Positions 25,761 through 32,782 of a stretch of DNA of 32,782 nt are shown piece by piece. A program made the translations under genes and the position numbers. Source of the DNA: Arcobacter sp. (GTDB taxonomy: Bacteria; Campylobacterota; Campylobacteria; Campylobacterales; Arcobacteraceae); NCBI GenBank assembly GCA_003252105.1, contig QKDL01000033.1, positions 1 through 32,782 on the forward strand. Reading direction: 5' to 3'. The notes under the pieces are model-generated. The model worked only from the letters and a program-made list of their open reading frames with translations, ran no database searches and had not been told where the DNA came from. Position 1 is the stretch's first letter; each line of letters opens with the position of its first letter.

Positions 25761-25766
25761 ATTTTT

Positions 25767-26441
25767 ATGAGTAAGTTAGATATTTTAAAAAATTTCAATG
25801 TGATATATGTCGATGATGATAAAGAAGCTTGTGAAAGTCTCAAACAAATTCTACAATATTATTTTAAAAATGTATTTATAACTTTTAACGGAATAGAAGC
25901 ATTAGAAGTTTTTCAAACTATAGATTGTCATTTTTTAATAGTTGATTATGATATGCCACTTATGGATGGCTATGAGTTTTTATCAAAAATAAGAGAGATT
26001 GATGAAAATGTTTCAGCTATAATTATGAGTTCTTATGATGATAAAGTAAAACTTAAAAATGCTATTACTTTAAATCTTATTGATTATATTGTCAAACCTT
26101 ATGAATTTGAAGAATTACATAATGTTTTAGAAAAATTTACTTTTAAAATAGAAAAAAATAATTTATATAAGATACAAATTACACCAAACTGCTTTTATGA
26201 TAAAACACTAAAACAAATTATAAAAGATGATATTCCAGAAACACTTACTTCATATGAGATGAAAACTTTTGAATATCTTTTAAATAATAAAAACAAAATT
26301 ATAAAATATGATCAACTTTTAGATATATTAGATTCATCTAGTCAAAAATCACTAATTTCAATAATTCATAAAATTAATAATAAATTACCATCAAAATTAA
26401 TTCAAAATATTAAAGATATCGGATATAAATTAGAAATATGA
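25767..26441 (+). CDS. Response regulator, OmpR/PhoB-type
   Basis: 224 residues from ATG 25767. Receiver domain about 8-120: acidic VDDDKEA, phospho-acceptor D60 in IVDYDMPLMDG, IIMSSYDD and the Lys of IVKPYEF. The C-terminal winged-helix DNA-binding domain (about 155-224) shows SYEMKTFEYLLNNKNKIIKYDQLL, a short recognition helix SLISIIHKINNKL and a wing ending IGYKLEI. An in-frame TTG at 25740 would add nine residues but lies inside the operator, so the ATG is preferred; there the -10 box is only 6 bases upstream, implying a leaderless or near-leaderless mRNA. It overlaps the kinase gene by four bases (ATGA). The likely target is the divergent giant adhesin, plus its own operon. Confidence 0.9.
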   Translation: MSKLDILKNFNVIYVDDDKEACESLKQILQYYFKNVFITFNGIEALEVFQTIDCHFLIVDYDMPLMDGYEFLSKIREIDENVSAIIMSSYDDKVKLKNAITLNLIDYIVKPYEFEELHNVLEKFTFKIEKNNLYKIQITPNCFYDKTLKQIIKDDIPETLTSYEMKTFEYLLNNKNKIIKYDQLLDILDSSSQKSLISIIHKINNKLPSKLIQNIKDIGYKLEI

Positions 26442-28285
26442 CATATATAAAAATATTAGTTTTTCTTCTTTTCTTTAATATAATTCTTTTTGGTTCACAA
26501 ATAACAATAAATGAAAACTCTCAATCATTTGAAAAATTTGAAATAGAATTTTACGAAGATATAAATCATAATTTTGATATAAATCAGATTCAGAAAATTC
26601 AAAAATGGCAAAAAATAAAAAGTAATTTTTCTTTGAGCTTTAAAGAAGCCACCTTGTGGTTTCGTTTTTCTATATCTAATCAAACAAATACTATTCAAAG
26701 TAGAACAATATTTTTAAATGAACCTAACATAGATAAAATTGATATCTTTACAATAAGTAAAAATAAAATTGAAAAAGTTCTTGATAGAGGGATAAGTATC
26801 TATAATGACCAAGGTGTAGTTGATAAATCTAACCCAAGAGTCAGTATTGAAATTTCACCCAATGAAACAAAACAAATTTATATAAAAACTCTCAATGATT
26901 TTCATAACTCTAATGATATAAAAGTGTTTACAGAAAAATCTTTATATGAGTATTACATTATAAGAGATAGCTTGTTATTTCTCTATTTTGGTGCACTAGG
27001 AGCTTTGCTTTTATATAATCTATTTTTATACTTTTCTCTTAAAGACAATAGTTATATACTTTATGTACTTTTTGTTTTTTTCTATGGCTTTGGTCATTAT
27101 CAAATAATCTGTTTATACCCTTTAGATACAGTATCCACTACTACTATTGGCTATGCAGAAGGTACAGCTCATGTATTTTGGTTCGCTTTTCATACACTAT
27201 TTAGCATAAAGATATTAAATATAAAAGAATACTACCCTCGAATATGTAAATTTATTTTATATTGTGGTTATTTTTTGTTAGCTCTTGGGTTTTATGGACT
27301 TTTTGATCCAGCAAATGCTTTACATATTATGAATATTTTGATGTTAGGATTACCTTTATTTATACTTGGTGTCGCTATTGCTCTGTATTTTAAAAAAAAT
27401 AAATTAGCACTTTATTATATAATTGCACAAACATTATTTATATCTTCAAATACTATATTTGGATTACTTTTTGCAGGAGTATTAGAGTATAATAATTTTA
27501 CACGGTATGTTAATTTTGTAGGATCTCTTAGTGAGATTATCCTTTTTTCTCTTGCTCTTGCATATAGAACACAGCTTATACGAGAGGAAAATGAAAAAAA
27601 TCATGAACTTTTAAATGAATACTCAAAACTCTCATTCTTAGGACAAACTATGCTGAATATTTCCCATCAAAGCAAAACTCCTGTAAATAGTATTTTTAAT
27701 AGTATTAATCATATAGAAGTAGCTAAAAAATTCAATGATCCAAATTTAGATAAAATTATAGAAAAAAACTTATCAAATATAAAACAAACTGCACTTTTTT
27801 TGAAAAATACAGCTCTTAACCAGCTTGATTTTTATAAATCAAATGCAAAAAAAGAAAAAATAAATTTTTATGATGAAATAAATTTTTTGATTAAACTCAT
27901 TGAAAATGAATTTTCAAAAAAATCTATTAACGTAATTTTAGAGTTTGATAAAAGTTTAGAGACTACTATTGATAAGAATTATTTTTTAAATGTTTTAATG
28001 ATTTTATTTGAAAATTCCTATAAACTTTTTGAACAAAGAAATATAAAAAATCCTTTTATAAAAATAAAAATACTTATCTCTGATAATAATTTCAAATTAG
28101 TATTTGAAGATAATGCACAAGGTGCAAAAGATGATATAGATAAAATTTTTAGCAAAAATTATTCTATGAATAATTCTACAGGACTAGGTCTTTATCTGGC
28201 AAAAGAAATTATAAAATATAAACTAAATGGGACAATAAGTGCTAGAAATAAAAATAATGGGATATCATTTAAAATAGAAATATAA
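26438..28285 (+). CDS. Sensor histidine kinase with 7TMR-DISM sensor
   Basis: 615 residues. Signal peptide about 1-20, then a periplasmic 7TMR-DISMED2 domain (about 25-165; TLWFRFSISNQT, RTIFLNEPNIDKIDIF, YIKTLNDFHNSNDI), a family proposed to bind carbohydrates or similar ligands. A seven-helix membrane region follows at about 180-385. The dimerisation/phosphotransfer helix holds His410 in NISHQSKTPVNSI, and the ATPase domain (about 505-613) has N box ILFENSYKLF, G1 EDNAQGAKDD and G2 NSTGLGLYLAKEI. It starts inside the regulator stop codon, so the pair is translated together. A sugar-sensing kinase beside an adhesin with lectin and LamG domains suggests that surface ligand and adhesin expression are linked (inference). 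Confidence 0.9.
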   Translation: MTYIKILVFLLFFNIILFGSQITINENSQSFEKFEIEFYEDINHNFDINQIQKIQKWQKIKSNFSLSFKEATLWFRFSISNQTNTIQSRTIFLNEPNIDKIDIFTISKNKIEKVLDRGISIYNDQGVVDKSNPRVSIEISPNETKQIYIKTLNDFHNSNDIKVFTEKSLYEYYIIRDSLLFLYFGALGALLLYNLFLYFSLKDNSYILYVLFVFFYGFGHYQIICLYPLDTVSTTTIGYAEGTAHVFWFAFHTLFSIKILNIKEYYPRICKFILYCGYFLLALGFYGLFDPANALHIMNILMLGLPLFILGVAIALYFKKNKLALYYIIAQTLFISSNTIFGLLFAGVLEYNNFTRYVNFVGSLSEIILFSLALAYRTQLIREENEKNHELLNEYSKLSFLGQTMLNISHQSKTPVNSIFNSINHIEVAKKFNDPNLDKIIEKNLSNIKQTALFLKNTALNQLDFYKSNAKKEKINFYDEINFLIKLIENEFSKKSINVILEFDKSLETTIDKNYFLNVLMILFENSYKLFEQRNIKNPFIKIKILISDNNFKLVFEDNAQGAKDDIDKIFSKNYSMNNSTGLGLYLAKEIIKYKLNGTISARNKNNGISFKIEI

Positions 28286-28319
28286 AAAAAGTGAATTATC
28301 TTGATAATTATCTCTTTTT
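28284..28319. terminator. Imperfect bidirectional terminator after the kinase gene
   Basis: AATTATC (28294-28300), TT, GATAATT (28303-28309), with outer A-tract on the left and TCTCTTTTT on the right that extend the stem with mismatches. It lies directly after the kinase stop and before the convergent minus-strand genes. Confidence 0.55.
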
Positions 28320-28426
28320 CAATTTCTATTGTAAGATACAAATGCTATAGCTAAAGTTTGAATAGCCAATAATATCCATAAAATATTACTCCTATTTTTA
28401 TCAAACCAGCTATTAAAATTTTTCAT
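28319..28426 (-). CDS. Possible 35-residue single-helix membrane peptide
   Basis: ATG at 28424-28426 and TGA at 28319-28321 encode a short charged start (about 14 residues), then ILWILLAIQTLAIAFVSY, a clean membrane helix, then NRN. It begins 7 bases after the stop of the exported protein gene (28434-28823) on the same strand, as in an operon. No Shine-Dalgarno site is visible, so translation would rely on coupling. The Trp and the hydrophobic run look non-random, but the frame is short and I know no relative. Confidence 0.35.
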   Translation of the reverse strand: MKNFNSWFDKNRSNILWILLAIQTLAIAFVSYNRN

Positions 28427-28433
28427 AAATGTT

Positions 28434-28823
28434 TTATTGTAAATCAAGTCCTGATTTTCTTATACACTCATCATAAGATTGCATATTTGAAGATGTTTCA
28501 AAACATTTTTTTGAACCTTCCATAGTTTTTAATCCATCATCAATATCTTTTAATACTTCTTTTTTATTAATATCATTCCACTCCATAGAATCATCATCTT
28601 CTGTAATCTCACCAATCATAGGAGAAATTTTCATACAAGATGCAAATTCTCGTTTTGAATCAGCTTTATCTACACAATCTCTAATCATCTTTAAAGCTGT
28701 TACTTGTTGGTCAAATGTTGTTAAACTCATTTGTTTAATATTTTGATACATTTGATCCTCTTGGCTAGAGTTTGCAAATAGTGTTACAGCAATAAAAGTC
28801 AATGATAAAAATACTTTTTTCAA
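28434..28823 (-). CDS. Small exported protein with four cysteines, unknown function
   Basis: 129 residues. Signal peptide MKKVFLSLTFIAVTLFA, with cleavage before NSSQ. The mature part is helical and acidic, with four Cys (RDCVDK, ASCMKI, KKCFET, DECIRK) spaced so that two disulfides could form between helices. AAGGAA lies before ATG 28821-28823. It follows the Cache-CheW gene by about 60 bases on the same strand and may be cotranscribed. No family recognised; a periplasmic helical protein is the safest description. Confidence 0.65.
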   Translation of the reverse strand: MKKVFLSLTFIAVTLFANSSQEDQMYQNIKQMSLTTFDQQVTALKMIRDCVDKADSKREFASCMKISPMIGEITEDDDSMEWNDINKKEVLKDIDDGLKTMEGSKKCFETSSNMQSYDECIRKSGLDLQ

Positions 28824-28881
28824 TGTTATTCCTTTTGATAATTTTTTAAATTATACAAAAAAATCTATAAAATAAACTTAT

Positions 28882-31551
28882 TTAATCTCCTTGCAACCTA
28901 TGTAATAAAGCTTCTGGATCTATAATTTGTAAAATTGTATTAATCTTTTCTGGTGGATTTACCGTATATGAAACAAAACTAAAAACACCTGCAAAATTAC
29001 TTTTTGCATCTCTTAATTGAGACTGTGGAACTTCACAAAAATCTCCTAATTTATCAACAATAAGACCTAATTTTATATTAGTATTTTTTCTTTCTACTTC
29101 AAATATAATTATCTCTTGTTCATTAGAAGGTTTTATATTTAAATGCTTATGAAGATTGATAACTTCAATTGATAAATCTTCATACATAACTCTTCCAGAG
29201 ACAATTCCACCAGAATTTATTGCTTGTAAACTGTCAATTCCTATAGCTCCTACTAAACTAAATAATTCAAAACCATACCAATTATTACCAATAAAAAATG
29301 TACCTACCTCTTTTATATTAGAAGAATCCTTTTTAAAACTTACATTACTAAAATATTTTTTCTCTTCTAATTGAACCTCATTATTATCAATTTTATCTGA
29401 TAAATATATAAACACTAAAGATATTACATCATTTGAATATCCATCACCATTTTTATATTCTCTATAACCAAATGAGCATCTTGAGCCAACTGCATAATAT
29501 CTATTATTGTATTCGATAATATTTGAATAAGACTCATTATTTGCTAATTCAAAAAATTTTGAATCAATATCAATAATATCACCAGCACTATGTTCTTGGG
29601 AGGTTGAAGAGATTATTGATTTATTTTTATTAGTAAATAAAGCAAAATTATTTTCACCATAAGGTAATATATCTAGTAAAATATCTTTAAATTGAGGTTT
29701 TGAATCAAATACTATACCTATTCCACCAACATTAGATATCGCTGCACCATAAATATAAGTATATTCATTGTTGTATAAAAAAGTATTTTCAAAATTTGAT
29801 ACACTATATTTTTGAGAGTCAGTAATACTCAAAGTTTTATTAACCCATTCTTCTGATAACTTTGTATCTATTAACTCTGTTTGTTCTTCATTTGATACTG
29901 CAATTATTTTTCCAAACTTATCATATATAAATAGATTAGTATATACTGTATATAAATCATTGATATATTTTAATATTTCACTCATTTGTTGCACATCTTC
30001 AGAAGATATAGTATCCTTTGATAATATTTCTGTAAATTTTGGAGTTAAAGCCCACCATCTACAATCATTTGCTCTTTCATATAGATTTCTATCCATAATA
30101 TCAATTGCTTGCAATGCTTGAAATGAAACTTCACTTATAATAGTTTGAAGAACTGTTTCATTTAAACTTTTTATTGATTTATGAAAAATCTCTTTTGTTT
30201 TTTCCCCAGTATTAGATACTTGAGTTAATAGCTTCTTACCAATTGCACTATGTTGGTGTAGATTTCCATTCCAAACTGTTCTATTTAAATTATCTTGAAT
30301 TTTTTTTGCTTGTAAAGGTATATCTTGTAATTCATGGGAAAAAAGTGATGTAGAATGTAACACTGTATTTAATATATTTTTTTCTATAGAAGCTAAGTTG
30401 AAAGTAGAGCTTTTATCAAAAGCTTCTTCAATACAAATCATAGCATGACCTAACCATCCTAATCCATAAAAACCTTGATATCCTTTTGTTTTTGAAGTAC
30501 TTACAATATATTTTTTACCTGAATAATTAACAATCATAAATTTGCTATTTTCAGTAGTTTCCATTTGAGTTCCAACAGGGAATCCATTTAAATCACTAGA
30601 ACTAATTATTACTCCATCTTTATCTAATAACATCAAATTTAGATTTGGATTTGACTCTTTTAAGCCTTTATATATTTTTCTCATCTCATCTCTAAATCTA
30701 AAACATAAAACTAATACACCTAATGGATTAGAGTTTTTATCATTATTTTGTGTAACTTTATAAGCGTACATCAAAGTATTATCTCTATCAGAACGTAAAT
30801 CAGAATATCCTAATTTTTCCACAAAATCTTCTTTTGTTGTTAAAGCCTCTTTGATTATTGAATCATTACTTTTTTCAACTTTATTATTTTCATCTAATGT
30901 AACTAAAACATTTCCTTTAGTATCAGTAAGAATCACATCAAAATAAACACTATATTTTTTTACATATTCATTAAATCTTGCCCGAATATCTTTTGTAATA
31001 TTTTCCAGTTTTTCATTTAGAGTGCTTTTTTTGTAATTTTTATTATCTTTACATAAAATTGGTTGTAAAATATTTCTAAAGTTTTGGTCAATACTTTCTG
31101 ATTTACATTGATTTACAAATTGTTCAGGGCAGTTATTACAAATAGGAGATTGAGAATCAAATACATACGTACTATCTAACTCAGTAGAATATAAAAAATA
31201 TTTTTGATAAAACTCTCGTATAGAATCATCAGTAGCTAAAAAACCAATATCAGCAGTTCTTTCAAATAAATTCCTAATAACAATATCAACTACTACTTGA
31301 GATCTTGTAACTAATTCATTTGACAATTGTTTTACATTTTCTTCAGCTAAATTAGTTATTAAATTCTCAGATAAGATATTAAACTCATATTGTGTATTTT
31401 GCATATTTGTACCACCTTCTGATACATCACTAAGCATATTAATAATACTCCAATGTTGAGACACTTCATTTAACTGATTTTGGTAATCAACTACTTCAGG
31501 AATATGTTTTTTAAAAAAACTAATAAAATTATTTTTTTCTATATTTGACAT
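28882..31551 (-). CDS. Soluble double Cache-like sensor fused to a CheW domain
   Basis: 889 residues with no signal peptide and no membrane helix. Two related halves are visible: VVVDIVIRNLFERTADIGFLATD (about residue 86) and AIDIMDRNLYERANDCRWWALT (about 484). Each is followed by Cache-like strands (FDVILTDTKGNVLVTLDE with LMLLDKDGVIISSS; LYTVYTNLFIYDKFGKIIAVSNE). The first half carries a Cys cluster CNNCPEQFVNQC plus a fourth Cys 18 residues on, which could hold a metal or Fe-S site. Residues about 745-885 form a CheW domain (FFIGNNWYGFELFSLVGAI, VINLHKHLNI, IGLIVDKLG-like GLIVDKLGDFCEVP). CheW joins receptors to CheA, so this may be a cytoplasmic sensory adaptor. AAGGAG lies 7 bases before ATG 31549-31551. 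Confidence 0.8.
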   Translation of the reverse strand: MSNIEKNNFISFFKKHIPEVVDYQNQLNEVSQHWSIINMLSDVSEGGTNMQNTQYEFNILSENLITNLAEENVKQLSNELVTRSQVVVDIVIRNLFERTADIGFLATDDSIREFYQKYFLYSTELDSTYVFDSQSPICNNCPEQFVNQCKSESIDQNFRNILQPILCKDNKNYKKSTLNEKLENITKDIRARFNEYVKKYSVYFDVILTDTKGNVLVTLDENNKVEKSNDSIIKEALTTKEDFVEKLGYSDLRSDRDNTLMYAYKVTQNNDKNSNPLGVLVLCFRFRDEMRKIYKGLKESNPNLNLMLLDKDGVIISSSDLNGFPVGTQMETTENSKFMIVNYSGKKYIVSTSKTKGYQGFYGLGWLGHAMICIEEAFDKSSTFNLASIEKNILNTVLHSTSLFSHELQDIPLQAKKIQDNLNRTVWNGNLHQHSAIGKKLLTQVSNTGEKTKEIFHKSIKSLNETVLQTIISEVSFQALQAIDIMDRNLYERANDCRWWALTPKFTEILSKDTISSEDVQQMSEILKYINDLYTVYTNLFIYDKFGKIIAVSNEEQTELIDTKLSEEWVNKTLSITDSQKYSVSNFENTFLYNNEYTYIYGAAISNVGGIGIVFDSKPQFKDILLDILPYGENNFALFTNKNKSIISSTSQEHSAGDIIDIDSKFFELANNESYSNIIEYNNRYYAVGSRCSFGYREYKNGDGYSNDVISLVFIYLSDKIDNNEVQLEEKKYFSNVSFKKDSSNIKEVGTFFIGNNWYGFELFSLVGAIGIDSLQAINSGGIVSGRVMYEDLSIEVINLHKHLNIKPSNEQEIIIFEVERKNTNIKLGLIVDKLGDFCEVPQSQLRDAKSNFAGVFSFVSYTVNPPEKINTILQIIDPEALLHRLQGD

Positions 31552-31749
31552 TAAAAACTCCTTAATGTAATTATTATATTATTAAATCTGTTTATTTTTT
31601 TGATTATTTTTGTATATTTTATATACAAAGAAGGTATTGATTATTTGATTTTTTTATATTAAGTAGGTCAAACTGTATAAAAAATAATATATTGGTAATT
31701 AAAATATAGATTTGTGAGGTTTATAGAAAGGGTACTACCTTTCTATAAT
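31552..31749. promoter_or_regulatory. Promoter region of the Cache-CheW gene and hairpin after ppnP
   Basis: On the minus strand a TATAAT (plus 31573-31578) lies about 21 bases before the start at 31551. A perfect palindrome, TTTGTATAT-TTT-ATATACAAA (31609-31629), lies further upstream and could be an operator. An 11-bp hairpin, TTATAGAAAGG / CCTTTCTATAA with a 6-base loop (31721-31748), directly follows the ppnP stop and probably ends that transcript, though no U-run follows on the minus strand. Confidence 0.5.
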
Positions 31750-32073
31750 TTATTTATTAAAATCTTGTTTAATAAAAGAGCAGCAATAATCTACTAAAGA
31801 TATTACTCTTAGTTTATATTTACTATTTTGATCAATTTCAATTTTTGCTGGTGCTACATATTCTACCCAGTCTTCTGCTGGCAACATTACATCAAGTGCA
31901 CCAGTGTTTATCTCTAAAACTGTTTTATTTACAGTATTTAATTCATACTCACCTGGTAGCATAATACCTAAAGTTTTTTTACTTCCATCTTCAAAAGTAA
32001 TACTTCTACTTGTGATATTTCCATCATATAAAATATTAGCTTGTTTAGCAATAGAAATATTAGTAAACTCCAT
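31750..32073 (-). CDS. ppnP: Pyrimidine/purine nucleoside phosphorylase PpnP (DUF1255)
   Basis: 107 residues, close to the family length (94 in E. coli). PpnP splits nucleosides to base and ribose-1-phosphate using a small cupin barrel. Family features are the ANILYDGNITSRSITFEDG strands, LGIMLPGEYEL, INTGALDVMLPAEDWVEY and the final KLRVISLVDYCCSF, matching EGEYTF, SGALNVLLP and SYLCRY of the E. coli protein. AAGGGA precedes ATG 32071-32073, and TAGAAT (minus strand; plus 32104-32109) is a plausible -10. Monocistronic and divergent from recO. Confidence 0.92.
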   Translation of the reverse strand: MEFTNISIAKQANILYDGNITSRSITFEDGSKKTLGIMLPGEYELNTVNKTVLEINTGALDVMLPAEDWVEYVAPAKIEIDQNSKYKLRVISLVDYCCSFIKQDFNK

Positions 32074-32150
32074 TAAATTCCCTTTATCGTTTTTTGTTGA
32101 AGTATTCTACCATAATTATTATTTGAAGCAAATATCTAATTTTAATTTGT

Positions 32151-32156
32151 TATAAT
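32151..32156 (+). promoter_or_regulatory. -10 box of recO
   Basis: TATAAT preceded by TTTGT, 38 bases before the recO ATG. No -35 is evident. Confidence 0.45.
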
Positions 32157-32194
32157 TTTTTTTTAAATAAATACACTAATACACGAAATGGAAT

Positions 32195-32782
32195 ATGCAA
32201 GGTTATATAATAGATACAAAGTCTGTTAAAGATGATGATTTAATAGTTTCAATTCTAACAGAAAACCATATATACACAACTTATAGATTTTATGGGGCTA
32301 GACATTCAAACATAAATGTTGGATATAAAATAGATTTTGAATTAGAAACTAATTTAAAAAGTTCAATTCCTAGATTAAAAGATGTGATACAACTTGGATT
32401 TCAGTGGATTCTTGATAGAGAAAAACTTTATTGTTGGCAAAGATATATAAAACTATTTTATCCCCATTTAAAAGATGTTGAAACTATTGATGATTTTTAT
32501 TTTAAAAACCTTGATAAATTAGTGCATAAAATGATAAAACAAAATCCTAAAAGGGCTATTTGTAAAAGTTATTTAAAACTTCTAAAATTTGAAGGAAGAT
32601 TGCATACAGATTTTAACTGTTTTTTATGTGAACAAGATATAAAAAGTGATATTTCATTGGTAAGAAGTTTTATGCCTGTACATGCAAGTTGTACTTACAG
32701 TAGAAGTTTTGAATTTGAAAAAATTGAAAATTTATTTTTAAATAAAAATCTAATTGCACTAGAAGATGATGAGATAGAATAT
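32195..32782 (+). CDS. recO: DNA repair protein RecO, Campylobacterota type (5' part)
   Basis: 196 codons are open from ATG 32195 to the window end, with no stop. It begins MQGYIIDTKSVKDDDLIVSI, the OB-fold start of RecO, which loads RecA with RecR on single-stranded DNA. A helical middle (LGFQWILDREKLYCWQRYIKLFYPHL) is followed by a region with two Cys in FLCEQ and HASC that recalls the zinc region of other RecO proteins. The ribosome site is weak (GGA very close to the ATG). An ATG at 32188 is in another frame. Only a short C-terminal part should be missing. Assignment rests on remembered family likeness. Confidence 0.75.
   Translation, partial: MQGYIIDTKSVKDDDLIVSILTENHIYTTYRFYGARHSNINVGYKIDFELETNLKSSIPRLKDVIQLGFQWILDREKLYCWQRYIKLFYPHLKDVETIDDFYFKNLDKLVHKMIKQNPKRAICKSYLKLLKFEGRLHTDFNCFLCEQDIKSDISLVRSFMPVHASCTYSRSFEFEKIENLFLNKNLIALEDDEIEY

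Noticed and set aside
25740..25766. TTG start for the response regulator
   Set aside because: It lies in operator copy C and upstream of the -10 box, so a transcript from that promoter would not include it.

Overview
The window is AT-rich chromosomal DNA that looks like Campylobacterota, most probably Arcobacter sensu lato. This rests on the gene order ruvA-ddl-(hydrolase)-murF (known from Campylobacter), the truD-thiL pair, a RecO of the Campylobacterota type, abundant chemosensory genes, and promoters that show TATAAT boxes without an obvious -35. No tRNA, rRNA, CRISPR array or transposase gene was seen.

Layout. Bases 1-114 hold the end of a frame that matches an internal part of L-arabinose isomerase and then stops, at higher GC than its surroundings. 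Next come a two-helix membrane protein (minus) and a small acidic protein (plus), then a gene-poor island (1003-1746) full of nested palindromes, then a DUF2726 nuclease-like gene. A minus-strand housekeeping operon runs from 7336 down to 2637: ruvA, ddl, alpha/beta hydrolase, murF and a HIT hydrolase. A small four-helix-bundle (23S intervening-sequence-type) gene framed by inverted heptamer arrays sits between murF and HIT. A chemoreceptor with a c-type haem motif (plus) converges on a short CheZ-like gene (minus) across a perfect palindrome. truD and thiL (minus) follow, and diverge from a superoxide reductase (plus) that ends in a strong terminator.

The largest feature is a 12.5 kb minus-strand gene (13022-25498) for a 4158-residue exported adhesin-like protein. 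In order it has FISUMP, LamG, lectin, LamG, cadherin/Ig repeats, thrombospondin type-3 repeats and an unfamiliar C-terminal repeat. A small lipoprotein gene follows it, probably translationally coupled. Divergent from it is a two-component operon: an OmpR-type regulator and a 7TMR-DISM histidine kinase. The shared intergenic region holds three copies of the 20-bp site AAAATCAATACAAAATCAAT (one with a mismatch). Two copies lie exactly 7 bp upstream of a -10 hexamer, one facing the giant gene and one facing the regulator. This suggests a self-contained sensor-adhesin module.

Downstream are a possible 35-residue membrane peptide, a small exported Cys-containing protein, an 889-residue soluble protein with duplicated Cache-like sensor modules fused to CheW, a PpnP nucleoside phosphorylase, and the 5' part of recO, cut by the window end.
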